From contig NZ_SACP01000017.1 of NCBI RefSeq assembly GCF_004004555.2, forward strand, positions 1 to 64,000: DNA of 64,000 nt, in the 5' to 3' direction. Both the position numbers and the translations under genes were made by a program. The notes below the pieces were generated by a model. The model saw nothing but the letters and a program-made list of their open reading frames with translations. It ran no database searches and was not told the origin of the DNA. Origin of the DNA: Methylobacterium oryzihabitans. GTDB lineage: Bacteria; Pseudomonadota; Alphaproteobacteria; Rhizobiales; Beijerinckiaceae. Numbering within the stretch: the stretch's first letter is position 1; each line of letters begins with the position of its first letter. This document shows positions 1-8,316 of the stretch, piece by piece.

Positions 1-582
1 CAGGAAGAGCGGGGCGAGGTCGCCCGCCGGCAGGTCGGCGCGGCCGAGCAGGAGCGCGACGAGGTCGGCCCGGTCGCGGGCGCGGGCGACGAGGCGCGCC
101 AGCACCGGCCCGGCGAGGGTGATCGCGGCGTTGCCGGCGAGCGCCCGGTCGATCGCCGGGTCGCCGCGCTGCGACAGGTCGTCGACGAGGGCGCGGCTGA
201 GGTCGGCGCGCCGGGCGATCGCCGGGTCGGGCACCGGGCCGTTCTCGGCGGCGTCGAGCACCGGCAGCGACAGGCGCGGGCTCAGCGACAGCACCGCCTC
301 GCGGGCCGCCCCGCCCCGGGCGGCCAGCGCCTCGAGCACCGCCTGCGGGGTGTCGGCGAGCGGCGCGAGTTTCTGCGCGACGATCGCCGCGGTCGCGGCG
401 TCCACCATCGGGATCAGCCCGGAGGCGAGGGCCTCGAAGTCGCGCAGGCTCGCAGCGTCCCGGACCGGGGCGGAGACGAACAGGTCGGTCTGGACCCGCA
501 GCAGGACGGGCTTGATGTCGAGGCGGCGATCCCGGGCGAACTCGATGAGGTCGGACAGGGTGCCGGCGGCGGAGCGTGGCAT
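1..582 (-). CDS. DUF2336 domain protein, C-terminus cut by window edge
   Basis: The frame opens with ATG at 582 and stays open for 194 codons to base 1, so the C-terminal part lies outside the window. The visible part (MPRSAAGTLSDLIEFARD...) is an all-helical, Ala/Leu/Asp-rich repeat protein of the DUF2336 type, a family found mainly in alphaproteobacteria and built of HEAT-like helical repeats. It has no signal peptide or membrane segment, so it is probably cytoplasmic. The molecular role of the family is not established; a link to motility or cell-cycle genes is sometimes seen but is not shown here. The gene is divergent from the 842 gene. Identification is by residue pattern only. Confidence 0.75.
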   Translation of the reverse strand, partial: MPRSAAGTLSDLIEFARDRRLDIKPVLLRVQTDLFVSAPVRDAASLRDFEALASGLIPMVDAATAAIVAQKLAPLADTPQAVLEALAARGGAAREAVLSLSPRLSLPVLDAAENGPVPDPAIARRADLSRALVDDLSQRGDPAIDRALAGNAAITLAGPVLARLVARARDRADLVALLLGRADLPAGDLAPLFL

Positions 583-755
583 GGGACCGGTTACGCAGTA
601 CGAGACGGCCCCCAGGATGCGAACGGTGTCGTGAATCGAACCTTAAGCGTGCGGGGCCATCGCCCCCGTCGGCCTGGGGATAGCGGGGACGGGGGGCTGA
701 GCCGGTCACGAAGGGTTTACGCCGTGTCCGGACGCGGCCCCCGCGAAAGCTTCCG

Positions 756-763
756 TTAACCAT
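756..763 (+). promoter_or_regulatory. Possible CtrA half-site TTAACCAT
   Basis: The octamer TTAACCAT, the extended half-site of the alphaproteobacterial cell-cycle regulator CtrA, lies about 80 bases before the 842 start, in the 259-base gap shared with the divergent DUF2336 gene. An 8-mer can occur by chance, so this is a suggestion only. Nothing else clear is seen in the gap. Confidence 0.25.
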
Positions 764-841
764 GTCGTGATTGGCTCCTCCTCGCACGCCCGAGCTTGAG
801 CGTGCGGCGCTCCCGCGGAGGGACGGATTTCGGAGGCAGGC

Positions 842-1033
842 ATGAACGGCTCGACGCATCGTCCCGGCGCGGACCTTCTGGCGTTTCCCGGCCCGGAGGC
901 GCGACCGCCGCGGCGGCTCCTCGCCGAGGCGGAGCCCCGCGGCCGGATCCTGCTCTATACCGGCGTGCGCTACGAGCGCCGGCCGGACGTCGCCGAGCCG
1001 CAGCGCGCCGGCGACCGCCGCCGGCAGGGCTAG
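842..1033 (+). CDS. Small hypothetical protein, 63 aa
   Basis: A 63-codon Arg/Pro-rich protein starting MNGSTHRPGADLLAFPG and ending in a basic stretch. The start is supported by a strong ribosome binding site (CGGAGGCAGGC directly before ATG). It ends six bases before the lipoprotein gene at 1040, so the two are likely co-transcribed. The central segment RILLYTGVRYERR resembles short conserved orphan proteins of Methylobacteriaceae, but I recognise no domain. Cytoplasmic, function unknown. Confidence 0.6.
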   Translation: MNGSTHRPGADLLAFPGPEARPPRRLLAEAEPRGRILLYTGVRYERRPDVAEPQRAGDRRRQG

Positions 1034-1039
1034 CCCGGC

Positions 1040-1825
1040 ATGGCCGCCATCCCGGGCCGGATCGCCGTGCTGCTGGCGCTGACGCTGACGGGGGCCTGCG
1101 CCCAGATGGGCGATTTCGGACGCCCGGCGCCGAGTGCCTGGAACGGCCTCATCGATGCCGCCGGCGAGGTCGCGGCCCGCGAGCGCGGCGAGCCGGCCTC
1201 GCTGTTTCCCTACACCGACGACGAGCGCACCCTGCGCGACCGCGCCTGGCGCTTCCTGATGCCGGCGCGCGAGCGCAGCCTGTTCGAGGCGGCGCTGGCC
1301 AACCTCACCCGCGCCCGGGTGCTGCCGGTGGCCTGGCGCCCCTCCGACCCGGCGGCCTATTTCGAGGCGGTGACGGGCGAGCCGTTCCGCTCGCCGGTCT
1401 CGCGCTACCGGCGGCTCTCGGACGACCTGATCGCCGACGGCCGCCTGATCCCGGCCTTCGCCGAGACCGCCGCCCGGGTGGTGCGGGCGGACGCGGCCCG
1501 GCTCGGCAGCCTGCCGTTCATCCGCACCCTCGACGATGCCGACGTGCGCAACGCCGCGATGCGGGTGGCGGAGAACCGCTGCCTCGTCGCCTGGGTCCGG
1601 ATCGAGACCGCCGCCCGCTCGGCGAGCTACCGCTACGCCCTGGAGCACCTGATGCTGGAGGTTCCGGGCGACGAGGCGGTGGCGGCCGAGCGCGCCCTCG
1701 GCTTCCTCGACGCCCGCCGCCGGCTGCTCGACCCGCTGGTGCCGCCGGAGGCGGAAGCCCGCTGCGGGCTGGTGCCGGTGGGGGAGGGGGTGGCCGCCGG
1801 GGCGGTGCTGGTGCGCAAGGGCTGA
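1040..1825 (+). CDS. Putative lipoprotein, conserved hypothetical
   Basis: A 261-aa protein with an N-terminal signal sequence of lipoprotein type: a hydrophobic stretch followed by a lipobox-like LTGAC around residue 20, so Cys20 is the likely lipidated residue. The mature part is hydrophilic and helical (many Arg/Glu/Ala) with WRFLMPARERSLFE and YRYALEHLMLE segments and no catalytic motif that I recognise. Probably anchored in the inner or outer membrane facing the periplasm. It follows the 842 gene after six bases. It ends five bases before the convergent DUF1254 gene. Confidence 0.65.
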   Translation: MAAIPGRIAVLLALTLTGACAQMGDFGRPAPSAWNGLIDAAGEVAARERGEPASLFPYTDDERTLRDRAWRFLMPARERSLFEAALANLTRARVLPVAWRPSDPAAYFEAVTGEPFRSPVSRYRRLSDDLIADGRLIPAFAETAARVVRADAARLGSLPFIRTLDDADVRNAAMRVAENRCLVAWVRIETAARSASYRYALEHLMLEVPGDEAVAAERALGFLDARRRLLDPLVPPEAEARCGLVPVGEGVAAGAVLVRKG

Positions 1826-1830
1826 GGGCT

Positions 1831-2412
1831 CTACTCGTCCGGCCCGTCGATGGTGCAGGAGACCGAGGCCGCGGCCTTGTTGGCCATCGCCTGCTGGCTC
1901 GGCAGGGCGGCGAGGACCCGCACCACGACGTAGCCCTCGCGGCCGGGCGCCACCACCCGCACGTCGCGGTTGCGCTCGTCCTCGCCGGCCTCGGCCAGGG
2001 CCTCGTCGAACTGGCGCCGGGTCATGATGACGAGTTCGAGGGTCCCGCGGACCGCCGCCTGATCGGTGACGGCGTAGTAGGCGCCGCCGCGCCCGTGCAG
2101 CGAGAGCGATTCGAGCAGCGGCCCGGTCTCGGCGGTGACCCGCACCGGGCCGTCGTCGAGGTCGTAGGCGCACACCCCGATCGCCGCGGCGGGATCCTGC
2201 GGCGGCAGCCAGTCGCCGGCCGCCTCGACCGGCCCGCCGACCCGGGCCGGGTGGACCAGCACCGAGGTGTCGTTGCTGAGCGTCGAGCGCGAGCGCGTGA
2301 GGGCGTCGCGGCCCGACAGGTAGGGGATCGCCAGCACGACCGTGAGATGCACCAGCCCGGCGAGGACCAGCCCGCTCAGGGTGGCGAGGAGGAAGCGTCC
2401 GAACGGCGTCAT
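1831..2412 (-). CDS. DUF1254 family membrane-anchored protein
   Basis: 193 aa, starting MTPFGRFLLATLSGLVLAG, one N-terminal membrane anchor (about residues 7-30) and a periplasmic domain containing SNDTSVLVHPARV, as in small alphaproteobacterial DUF1254 proteins. Its ATG overlaps the stop of the upstream DUF1214 gene by four bases (ATGA), so the two are translationally coupled, which is the usual arrangement of this pair. The biochemical role of these short paired proteins is unknown; longer DUF1254/DUF1214 proteins exist in many bacteria. I chose the internal ATG at 2412 rather than a longer frame because the longer frame overlaps the partner completely. Confidence 0.8.
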   Translation of the reverse strand: MTPFGRFLLATLSGLVLAGLVHLTVVLAIPYLSGRDALTRSRSTLSNDTSVLVHPARVGGPVEAAGDWLPPQDPAAAIGVCAYDLDDGPVRVTAETGPLLESLSLHGRGGAYYAVTDQAAVRGTLELVIMTRRQFDEALAEAGEDERNRDVRVVAPGREGYVVVRVLAALPSQQAMANKAAASVSCTIDGPDE

Positions 2413-3107
2413 GGCGTGCAGCCCAGGCGGGTGATCGCGGGGACGCCCTCGCGCTCCAGCACGCCGGTGCTGGCGGCGACCGGGGTGTCGTAGAGGCGCA
2501 GGACGAGGCGCAGCGCGCCCTCGCCGGAGGGCACCGGCAGCCAGTTGCCGGGCTCGACCGTCGGGCCGAGCGCGATGGCGAAGCCGCCGTTGCGGTCGCG
2601 CAGGATCTCGGTCGAGGTGAAGCCGGTGCGCGGCACCGGCGCCGCGTCGGCGGCGACCGGGGCGGGATGCCGGCGCTCGGCGGTGAGCGTCCAGGCCCGG
2701 GCCGGCGGGGTGGTGCCCGAGATCGTGTAGCGGCAGCCCGGATCGAGCCGCTGCCCGGCCTCGTCCTGCGTCGCGGTCAGCACCAGCCCCTCGCCGAGCG
2801 CCAGCGGGACCTCGCCTGTGCGGGCGTCGATGGCGCGGGCATAGGGGTCGGCGTCGCGCGAGCCGATCCGCGGCCACGCCGTCCAGGCGCCGAGCGCCAC
2901 CCCGCCGAACGGATACCGCCCCCGCGTCGCCCAGTTGGCGCTGGCGAGCCCGAGCCCGGCGCCCAGCAGCAGGGCGTAGAGGACGAGGGCGACGGTGGTG
3001 GTGCGGCCAGACGGTCGGGATCGAACACGAGGGCGACGCATCGCGGCCGGCGACGGCATGCCCCGAATCATGCCCGTCATACGGGACGTCTTCGCGGTCG
3101 TGTTCAT
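2409..3107 (-). CDS. DUF1214 family membrane-anchored protein
   Basis: 232 aa from ATG at 3107; an internal Met about 21 residues in is an equally possible start. After a basic leader there is one membrane segment (about residues 37-57, TTVALVLYALLLGAGLG), then a periplasmic domain with the DUF1214 signature: CRYTISGTTPPARAWTL, NGGFAIALGP and PGNWLPVPSGEGALRLVLRLY. First gene of a two-gene operon with the DUF1254 gene, which it overlaps by four bases. Function of the pair is unknown; the conserved GNWLP segment suggests a beta-rich fold. Confidence 0.8.
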   Translation of the reverse strand: MNTTAKTSRMTGMIRGMPSPAAMRRPRVRSRPSGRTTTVALVLYALLLGAGLGLASANWATRGRYPFGGVALGAWTAWPRIGSRDADPYARAIDARTGEVPLALGEGLVLTATQDEAGQRLDPGCRYTISGTTPPARAWTLTAERRHPAPVAADAAPVPRTGFTSTEILRDRNGGFAIALGPTVEPGNWLPVPSGEGALRLVLRLYDTPVAASTGVLEREGVPAITRLGCTP

Positions 3108-3164
3108 GGTTCAGGACGCATCGGGCTCGCGGCCGTCCGGTGTCCGACCGGCGTCGGGATGCCG

Positions 3165-3217
3165 TGATACGGATTTCGGACGATCCGTTCCGAAATCCGT
3201 ATCACCAGCCCGCGCGG
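3165..3217 (+). repeat. Dispersed palindromic repeat, copy A
   Basis: Contains a perfect 17-base inverted repeat, GTGATACGGATTTCGGA at 3164-3180 and its complement at 3189-3205, with an 8-base spacer, followed by CCAGCCCGCGCGG. A second copy lies in opposite orientation at 6887-6939 and matches at 47 of 53 positions. It is an intergenic element of REP type; it could also fold as a terminator. Confidence 0.8.
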
Positions 3218-3513
3218 CACCTGAGCGGAGTCGAAATCCGCGTCGCGAATGCGATCCGCCAGGATCGCCTGAAGCGATCATCCGGATTTCGTCTGAGACG
3301 TCCGCCATGTTGCCATCTCCGCCATCCATGCGCGACTCTCCAGAGCATTCCCCGACGTAGTGGATTCCGCTTCGTCGGGAAACGCGGTTCGACCGGGACG
3401 GCGTGCGAGAACGCCGCACACCCGGGTGCGGCACGGGGTGCCCGACAGGGATGGGACGGGTTTCGTGATCGGCGCCGGCGTCGGCGAACCGGATCGATCG
3501 GAGTCGTCCAAGG
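3218..3513. other. Intergenic, no gene seen
   Basis: About 300 bases between the dispersed repeat and the first glycosyltransferase gene. Short open frames on both strands overlap each other, have no ribosome binding site and look like chance frames. I see no promoter or RNA gene that I can support. Confidence 0.5.
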
Positions 3514-4305
3514 TCATCGCTCGATCGGGATGCGATATCGATCGGCCTCCTTCAGGAAGAAATCGTAGCCTTCAGGGCTCCGATGATAGATGTCGACCAG
3601 TTCATCGATCGGTCTCTTCTCCGGGATTCCGGTCAGGATGTCTCTGATCTGGAACGGCTTCGGTCCGTGGAAGTGGGTGATCACGGCCTCCTGATTCGGG
3701 CCCCAATACGGTTTCCAGTTCCATTCGTTCGGCAAGCGGTCGTAGCGATCACGATAGCAGACGTTCAAGGCGCCTTGGTCGTCATGGGGCTGCATCTCGT
3801 TGAGCCGGTCGATGACGGTCTGCCGCAACTGGCCCCACGTCGATCGAAGATTTCTGGTGTTCATGATCATCACGCCGCTGTTGAAATACGTGAAATCGTC
3901 GCGACGGTGTTCGGGAGCACACGCGATGTAGGACGGTTCCATCGCCTCGGCGATCGGCCCACGGAACATCACATCGATATCGGTGTATAGAATGAAGTCG
4001 TCTTCGGCTTCGATGTTGGGAATGTCCAACCTGAGCCAGTGACCGCTATAAATGTCCTGGTCCATCTTGAAGTGATTTTTCACGATCGGATAGATCGATG
4101 ACTGGTGGTGGATGATATTGACTCCATGATTCTTCAGCGACTGGATGCGATCTTCGATCTCGGAAAATTGCCCATCCTTGTCTAGGAGACAATATGGCTC
4201 CAGGTTGGTATGGCGTCTTGCCGACAGAACGGAGACTTGCAACTGCTCCCAATACTTCTGAAGGCCGTGGGCATTGGTGGCGAAATACCACTTTCTCAGT
4301 CGCAT
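3514..4305 (-). CDS. Glycosyltransferase, GT-A fold with DxD motif (GT8-like)
   Basis: 263 aa with the pattern of nucleotide-sugar-dependent GT-A glycosyltransferases: YTDIDVMFRG about residues 107-116 (the DxD metal/nucleotide-sugar site), YFNSGVMIMN about 142-151, and a late HFHG. No membrane segment, so probably cytoplasmic or membrane-associated, adding a sugar to a surface glycan or similar acceptor; donor and acceptor cannot be told. Base composition is visibly lower in GC (about half) and codon use is richer in A/T-ending codons than all neighbours, suggesting transfer. It lies 64 bases downstream of another low-GC glycosyltransferase on the same strand, probably one operon. Confidence 0.75.
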   Translation of the reverse strand: MRLRKWYFATNAHGLQKYWEQLQVSVLSARRHTNLEPYCLLDKDGQFSEIEDRIQSLKNHGVNIIHHQSSIYPIVKNHFKMDQDIYSGHWLRLDIPNIEAEDDFILYTDIDVMFRGPIAEAMEPSYIACAPEHRRDDFTYFNSGVMIMNTRNLRSTWGQLRQTVIDRLNEMQPHDDQGALNVCYRDRYDRLPNEWNWKPYWGPNQEAVITHFHGPKPFQIRDILTGIPEKRPIDELVDIYHRSPEGYDFFLKEADRYRIPIER

Positions 4306-4369
4306 GAAGTTCTCTTCTCGCTTCCGGCGGTGAGTTCAGGTCTCGTCTCTGCGCTGGCAACGAATGAGA

Positions 4370-5371
4370 TTAGATGATCTTCACTTGTTGGGACGCCCAT
4401 TCATCGACGAGGCGTCTCGCGTCGGGACTTTCTTCCATCAGCCTGCCGTGCTGAACGGCGATGTCATGGATGTAGCCGGCGAGGCTTTTCGCGACGATCA
4501 TTTCGGTCTCGGGCACCGCCGTGTATTTCAGCGCACCGCCCTTGTAGGCGATCGGATCTTCGATGAGATCTGGCGACTCGTTCTTTCTGGTCATGAACCA
4601 TTCATTTCGCAAAAGTGTCGCTGGGTCCTGAAGTATCATATAAAAAGGACCTTTGTAGTGCCAGCTAACTCCCGAGTCGACCTGCGTCTGCCCTGCGGCA
4701 AGAACCTTGGCCCAACCCTTGAAAAACTTTGCGACGATCTGCAACGGGTGCCGTTCAGAGTAATGTGCCAGCCATAGATTATTTTCGATGATGCTCTTAT
4801 CAGTTTGCACGCCGTCGATCAGAACATCATGCGAGCCGTTGTCGATGGTGATCATTGACAAATCAGGCATCGCACGCGCTATTATTTTATAGGATGTGGT
4901 TGGTTCCTGTCTCTTTGTGGTACGCTGTGGAACAATGATTTCTTCTTTGTTGTCTTGTCTCGTATAATTGTAATTGACCATCGGGATTTTCACAGCGATA
5001 AGATTGGGCTGTGACGTCGAGAGATTTTGCAGATAGGGTCCGAGCCCCGTTCCGAGTTTCCTGTCATCAAGAAATTCATCGGCATCCAGGAAAACGATCC
5101 AATCCGCTCCGAACTCTTCGATGGCTTTGCGATACATGAATGTATTGAATGATCTCTCGCTGTAGTGGATCGATCGATTCTGATAGACTGTAATGCCGAA
5201 TCCTTCTTCGGCCAGTTTCTTCAGTATTTCGACGGTTCCATCGTTGCTGCCGTTGTCGATCAAAATATGATGTGACACGAAATGCGCAGAATGGCGTATG
5301 AAAGCTTCGACAATATCGGCTTCATCCAGAATGCGGGTCGCGGCAATAATTTTCATCTTCGGTGCTCGCAC
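4370..5371 (-). CDS. Glycosyltransferase family 2-like (Glyco_tranf_2_4 type)
   Basis: 333 aa. The N-terminus IIAATRILDEADIVEAFIRH and ILIDNGSNDGT followed by IVFLDADEFLDD (DxD) is the signature of family-2-like glycosyltransferases that begin with a motif for an unbranched GT-A domain. The rest is hydrophilic with no membrane segment. I keep the GTG at 5371 because a GTGAGG ribosome binding site lies about seven bases before it; an ATG five codons later (5356) is the alternative. GC is markedly low (line by line near 45-50%), like the next gene, so both were likely acquired together. Acceptor unknown; a role in surface polysaccharide decoration is an inference. Confidence 0.75.
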   Translation of the reverse strand: MRAPKMKIIAATRILDEADIVEAFIRHSAHFVSHHILIDNGSNDGTVEILKKLAEEGFGITVYQNRSIHYSERSFNTFMYRKAIEEFGADWIVFLDADEFLDDRKLGTGLGPYLQNLSTSQPNLIAVKIPMVNYNYTRQDNKEEIIVPQRTTKRQEPTTSYKIIARAMPDLSMITIDNGSHDVLIDGVQTDKSIIENNLWLAHYSERHPLQIVAKFFKGWAKVLAAGQTQVDSGVSWHYKGPFYMILQDPATLLRNEWFMTRKNESPDLIEDPIAYKGGALKYTAVPETEMIVAKSLAGYIHDIAVQHGRLMEESPDARRLVDEWASQQVKII

Positions 5372-5500
5372 GGCGCAGCCTCACAGGCTCCAACGGGTAC
5401 AGGCATCGGTTTTGAGGGTCAAGTAGTGGGATTTTATACTGAATGATCGGACACGAGCAACAGATCGACGATCGGCCGAATCTCTCAACTGAACTCAAGA

Positions 5501-5602
5501 TCAATCTTCATCCAGCATGTACGGGACGAAGCCGGGCCGGGAAAGATCAAGCCATGACCGGTACGACGCCAAGTCGCCTGCCTTGAATTTCGGCCGGAGC
5601 AT
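5501..5602 (-). pseudogene. Possible C-terminal remnant of an unknown gene
   Basis: A 33-codon frame ending ...LDLSRPGFVPYMLDED and then stop has protein-like composition and continues in frame upstream for some more codons, yet it has no room for a full gene before the dehydrogenase start at 5721. It has intermediate GC and sits between the low-GC genes and normal sequence. It could be the tail of a lost glycosyltransferase or a chance frame. The 349-base gap around it (5372-5720) holds nothing else that I can support. Confidence 0.25.
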
Positions 5603-5720
5603 CAGATCGCGCGCCGAAGGAGCAGGAAACTCGCCCTGCCGCGGCTTGACCCCGCCCGCCCGATGCGCGACCCCGGCACCCATGCGAGGCATCGGAAATC
5701 CTCGCGGGAGGAGACGCGCC

Positions 5721-6800
5721 ATGGCCGCAGGACAGCGCCAGTACCGCATCGCGGTGATCCCCGGGGACGGCATCGGCAAGGAGACGGTGCCGGAAGGCGT
5801 GCGGGTGCTGGAGCAGGCGGCCAAGCGCCACGGCTTCACGCTGCAGCAGGACTGGTTCGACTTCTCGTCCTACGACTACTACGCCAAGCACGGCCGCATG
5901 ATGCCGGAGGACTGGAAGGCGCAGATCGGCGGGCACGACGCGATCTTCTTCGGCGCGGTCGGCTGGCCCGAAAAAATTCCCGACCACGTGTCGCTGTGGA
6001 ACTCGCTGCTGCTGTTCCGGCGCGAGTTCGACCAGTACGTCAACCTGCGCCCGGTGCGGCTGATGCCCGGCGTGCCGTCGCCGCTCGCCGGCCGCAAGCC
6101 CGGCGACATCGACTTCTGGGTCGTGCGCGAGAACACCGAGGGCGAGTATTCCTCCACCGGCGGCCGGATGTTCCCGGGCACCGAGCGCGAATTCGCGGTC
6201 CAGGAGTCGATCTTCACCCGCCACGGCACCGACCGGGTGCTGCGCTTCGCCTTCGAGCTGGCGCAGTCGCGGCCCAAGCGCCACCTCACCTCGGCCACCA
6301 AGTCGAACGGCATCTCGATCACCATGCCGTTCTGGGACGAGCGGGTGGTGGCGATGGCCGAGCACTACCCCGAGGTGCGCTGGGACAAGTACCACATCGA
6401 CATCCTGACGGCGCATTTCGTGCTGCATCCGGACTGGTTCGACGTCGTGGTGGCCTCCAACCTGTTCGGCGACATCCTGTCGGATCTCGGGCCGGCCTGC
6501 ACCGGCACGATCGGCATCGCGCCCTCGGGCAACATCAACCCGAACCGCGACCTGCCCTCGCTGTTCGAGCCGGTCCACGGCTCGGCGCCGGACATCGCCG
6601 GGCAGGGCATCGCCAACCCGATCGGCCAGATCTGGTCGGGTGCGATGATGCTGGAGCATCTCGGCGAGGCCGAGGCCGCCGCCGAGATCGTGGCGGGCAT
6701 CGAGCGGGTGCTGGCGGAGCGCACCCTGCGCACCCGCGACCTCGGCGGCAACGCCGACACCACCGCCTGCGGACAGGCGGTGGCCGAGGCGATCGGCTGA
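5721..6800 (+). CDS. Tartrate/D-malate dehydrogenase (decarboxylating)
   Basis: 359 aa from ATG 5721, preceded by GGGAGGAGACGCGCC, a very good ribosome binding site. Member of the isocitrate/isopropylmalate dehydrogenase family: IPGDGIGKE at the N-terminus, NLRPVRLMPG with the substrate-binding arginine, VVRENTEGEYSSTGG, TKSNGISI with the catalytic Lys, NLFGDILSDL with metal-binding Asp, and FEPVHGSAPDIAG for NAD binding. FFGAVGWPEKIPDHVSLW and the RENTEGEYS loop match tartrate dehydrogenase / D-malate dehydrogenase (TtuC/DmlA) rather than LeuB. NAD-dependent oxidative decarboxylation of D-malate or oxidation of tartrate in the cytosol. No neighbour points to a specific substrate. Confidence 0.85.
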   Translation: MAAGQRQYRIAVIPGDGIGKETVPEGVRVLEQAAKRHGFTLQQDWFDFSSYDYYAKHGRMMPEDWKAQIGGHDAIFFGAVGWPEKIPDHVSLWNSLLLFRREFDQYVNLRPVRLMPGVPSPLAGRKPGDIDFWVVRENTEGEYSSTGGRMFPGTEREFAVQESIFTRHGTDRVLRFAFELAQSRPKRHLTSATKSNGISITMPFWDERVVAMAEHYPEVRWDKYHIDILTAHFVLHPDWFDVVVASNLFGDILSDLGPACTGTIGIAPSGNINPNRDLPSLFEPVHGSAPDIAGQGIANPIGQIWSGAMMLEHLGEAEAAAEIVAGIERVLAERTLRTRDLGGNADTTACGQAVAEAIG

Positions 6801-6864
6801 AGCCCGATTCCGCGACACGCGCCCCGTACGGTTTTCGAGCGATGCGAAAATCGTCATCGCTCAA

Positions 6865-6890
6865 GCGCGTGGAGCCTTCGGCTCCACCGC
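6865..6890 (+). repeat. Hairpin GCGCG-TGGAGCC-TTC-GGCTCCA-CCGCGC
   Basis: Near-perfect stem of about 12 pairs with a TTC loop, 65 bases after the dehydrogenase stop. It abuts repeat copy B and may belong to a larger composite element or act as a terminator for the dehydrogenase gene; there is no T-run after it. Confidence 0.5.
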
Positions 6891-6939
6891 GCGGGCTGGT
6901 GACACGGTTTTCGGAACGAAGCGTCCGAAAGTCGTATCA
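6887..6939 (-). repeat. Dispersed palindromic repeat, copy B (inverted)
   Basis: Read on the minus strand this matches copy A at 3165-3217 in 47 of 53 positions, including TTCGGACG, CGTTCCGAAA and the conserved tail CCAGCCCGCGCGG. Its palindrome has decayed slightly. The two copies face each other across the low-GC glycosyltransferase segment and the dehydrogenase. Its right end touches the stop codon region of the reductase-like gene. Confidence 0.8.
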
Positions 6940-7899
6940 GAGCCCGAACTGAGCCTCCTCCGGCCCCGGGGCGACGAGGCGGCGGGCGCGGCTGCGGGCG
7001 CGCAGGAACGGGATGCCGATGCAGGTCGCGCCGGCGCTCTCGCACAGCATCCCGACCGCCCGCACGATCTCCGGCGCGCCGGCGGCGTAGACGCAATCGT
7101 CCGGCCGCAGCGGCGGCAGGTGGGCGGTGATCGGCCCCGGGCGCACGTCCGCGGCCGAGAGCCGCTCGCGCGAGGCGGCGAGGACGAGGCGCTGCACGCC
7201 GGTGGTCCGCAGCCAGTCGAAGGCCGGCCGCATGTAGAGGTCGCCCGCGTCCCGGGCGCCGGCCACCACCACGACCTCCCGCGACGATTCCTGGTAGCGG
7301 GCGGCACGGGCGATGGCCCAGATCGGCGCGAAGCCGGTCTCCGACGCGACCAGGACGAGGCGGCCCCGGCCGGTGCGGTACGGGCTGCCGCCGGCCGGGC
7401 CGCGGACCCGCACCGCGTGCTCCGCCTGCACGCCGCCGGCCGCCATCGCGGCGACCGCGGCGCCCAGCGTGCTGTCGCGGCGCAGGTGGAAGACGAGTTC
7501 GTTGAGTTCCGTCGTGCCCTCGATCCGCTGGGTCGGGCACAGCAGGCGCCCCTCGAGACCCGGGAACGTCGCCTCGACGTGCTGTCCGGGCAGCACCGAC
7601 AGGGCGCGGGAGATCGTCACCACGACCTCGATCACCGCCCCGCCGAGCGGCGTGACCGACAGCAGGGTGCCGGCCCGCTTGGCGGTCTTGAGCGCCGACA
7701 GGGGCGAGGGAACGGGCCCCGGCCGGGCCACCGCCTCGCCGAGGAGCGGGCGGGTGCGGCTGGTGGTCTGGAGCCGCGGGACGTGGTCGACGGCGCCGCC
7801 GTCGCGGTTCGCCACCGACGGCACGGCCTCGCCGGGCGTGTCGCCCGTGGATACGGGAACCGTCTTGCCGTTGACGACGAGCGAGAAGCGCGGACGCAT
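6937..7899 (-). CDS. Ferredoxin-reductase-like FAD/NAD(P)-binding protein
   Basis: 320 aa. The middle and C-terminal parts look like a ferredoxin-NADP reductase module: a flavin-binding barrel around LPGQHVEATFPGLEGRL (the usual RxYS is replaced by RLLCPTQR), then the nucleotide-binding half with GRLVLVASETGFAPIWAIAR (GxGxxP-like loop) and CVYAAGAPEIVRAV. The first 35 residues (FSLVVNGKTVPVSTGDTPGEA) resemble the start of a plant-type 2Fe-2S ferredoxin domain but all four cluster cysteines are absent. Cytoplasmic oxidoreductase, partner unknown. Start ATG 7899 follows GGAGACGGCC. The FAD-binding motif is atypical, so activity is uncertain. Confidence 0.65.
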   Translation of the reverse strand: MRPRFSLVVNGKTVPVSTGDTPGEAVPSVANRDGGAVDHVPRLQTTSRTRPLLGEAVARPGPVPSPLSALKTAKRAGTLLSVTPLGGAVIEVVVTISRALSVLPGQHVEATFPGLEGRLLCPTQRIEGTTELNELVFHLRRDSTLGAAVAAMAAGGVQAEHAVRVRGPAGGSPYRTGRGRLVLVASETGFAPIWAIARAARYQESSREVVVVAGARDAGDLYMRPAFDWLRTTGVQRLVLAASRERLSAADVRPGPITAHLPPLRPDDCVYAAGAPEIVRAVGMLCESAGATCIGIPFLRARSRARRLVAPGPEEAQFGL

Positions 7900-7944
7900 G
7901 GCCGTCTCCGTGCCGGTCCGGGCTGCGCCGGACCGGGGGCAGGG

Positions 7945-8238
7945 TCAGAGGACGGTGTGGGACCGGGCGTCACCGCCCTCCGGCCGGCCGAGGGCCGCGA
8001 GGCTCGCCCGCAGCTCCGCCGCGACCGCCCGCTCGGAGCGCAGGGCCGCCTTGATGACCCGGTTCTCGGCGCTCAGGCGCGCCAGCAGCGGATCGGGGCC
8101 GGCGGGGAGAGCCGGCGGCGCTTCGGCGGAGCGCGGCCGCAGGCGGTCGGACGGGCGAACCAGCAGCCGACGCAGCAGGGGCGAGTCGCCGATAGCCTCG
8201 TCCTCGCGCGCGAACCTGTAGGCTGCCTCCGCCATCAT
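7945..8238 (-). CDS. Hypothetical protein, 97 aa
   Basis: Starts with two ATG codons behind a strong ribosome binding site (AGGAGGGGCGG). The sequence begins MMAEAAYRFAREDEAIGDSP and has a predicted helical C-terminal half (LLARLSAENRVIKAALRSERAVAAELRASL split by heptad-like leucines), compatible with a short coiled coil. No known domain. It is upstream of the reductase-like gene on the same strand by 45 bases and divergent from the response regulator, with a CtrA-type site in between. Confidence 0.55.
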   Translation of the reverse strand: MMAEAAYRFAREDEAIGDSPLLRRLLVRPSDRLRPRSAEAPPALPAGPDPLLARLSAENRVIKAALRSERAVAAELRASLAALGRPEGGDARSHTVL

Positions 8239-8316
8239 CCGCCCCTCCTGCCGAAGCCCCGTCGCTCGGCCCCGGGCCCGCTCCGCTTCGATGCCGGCAT
8301 CATGGCGAGCGCATGG

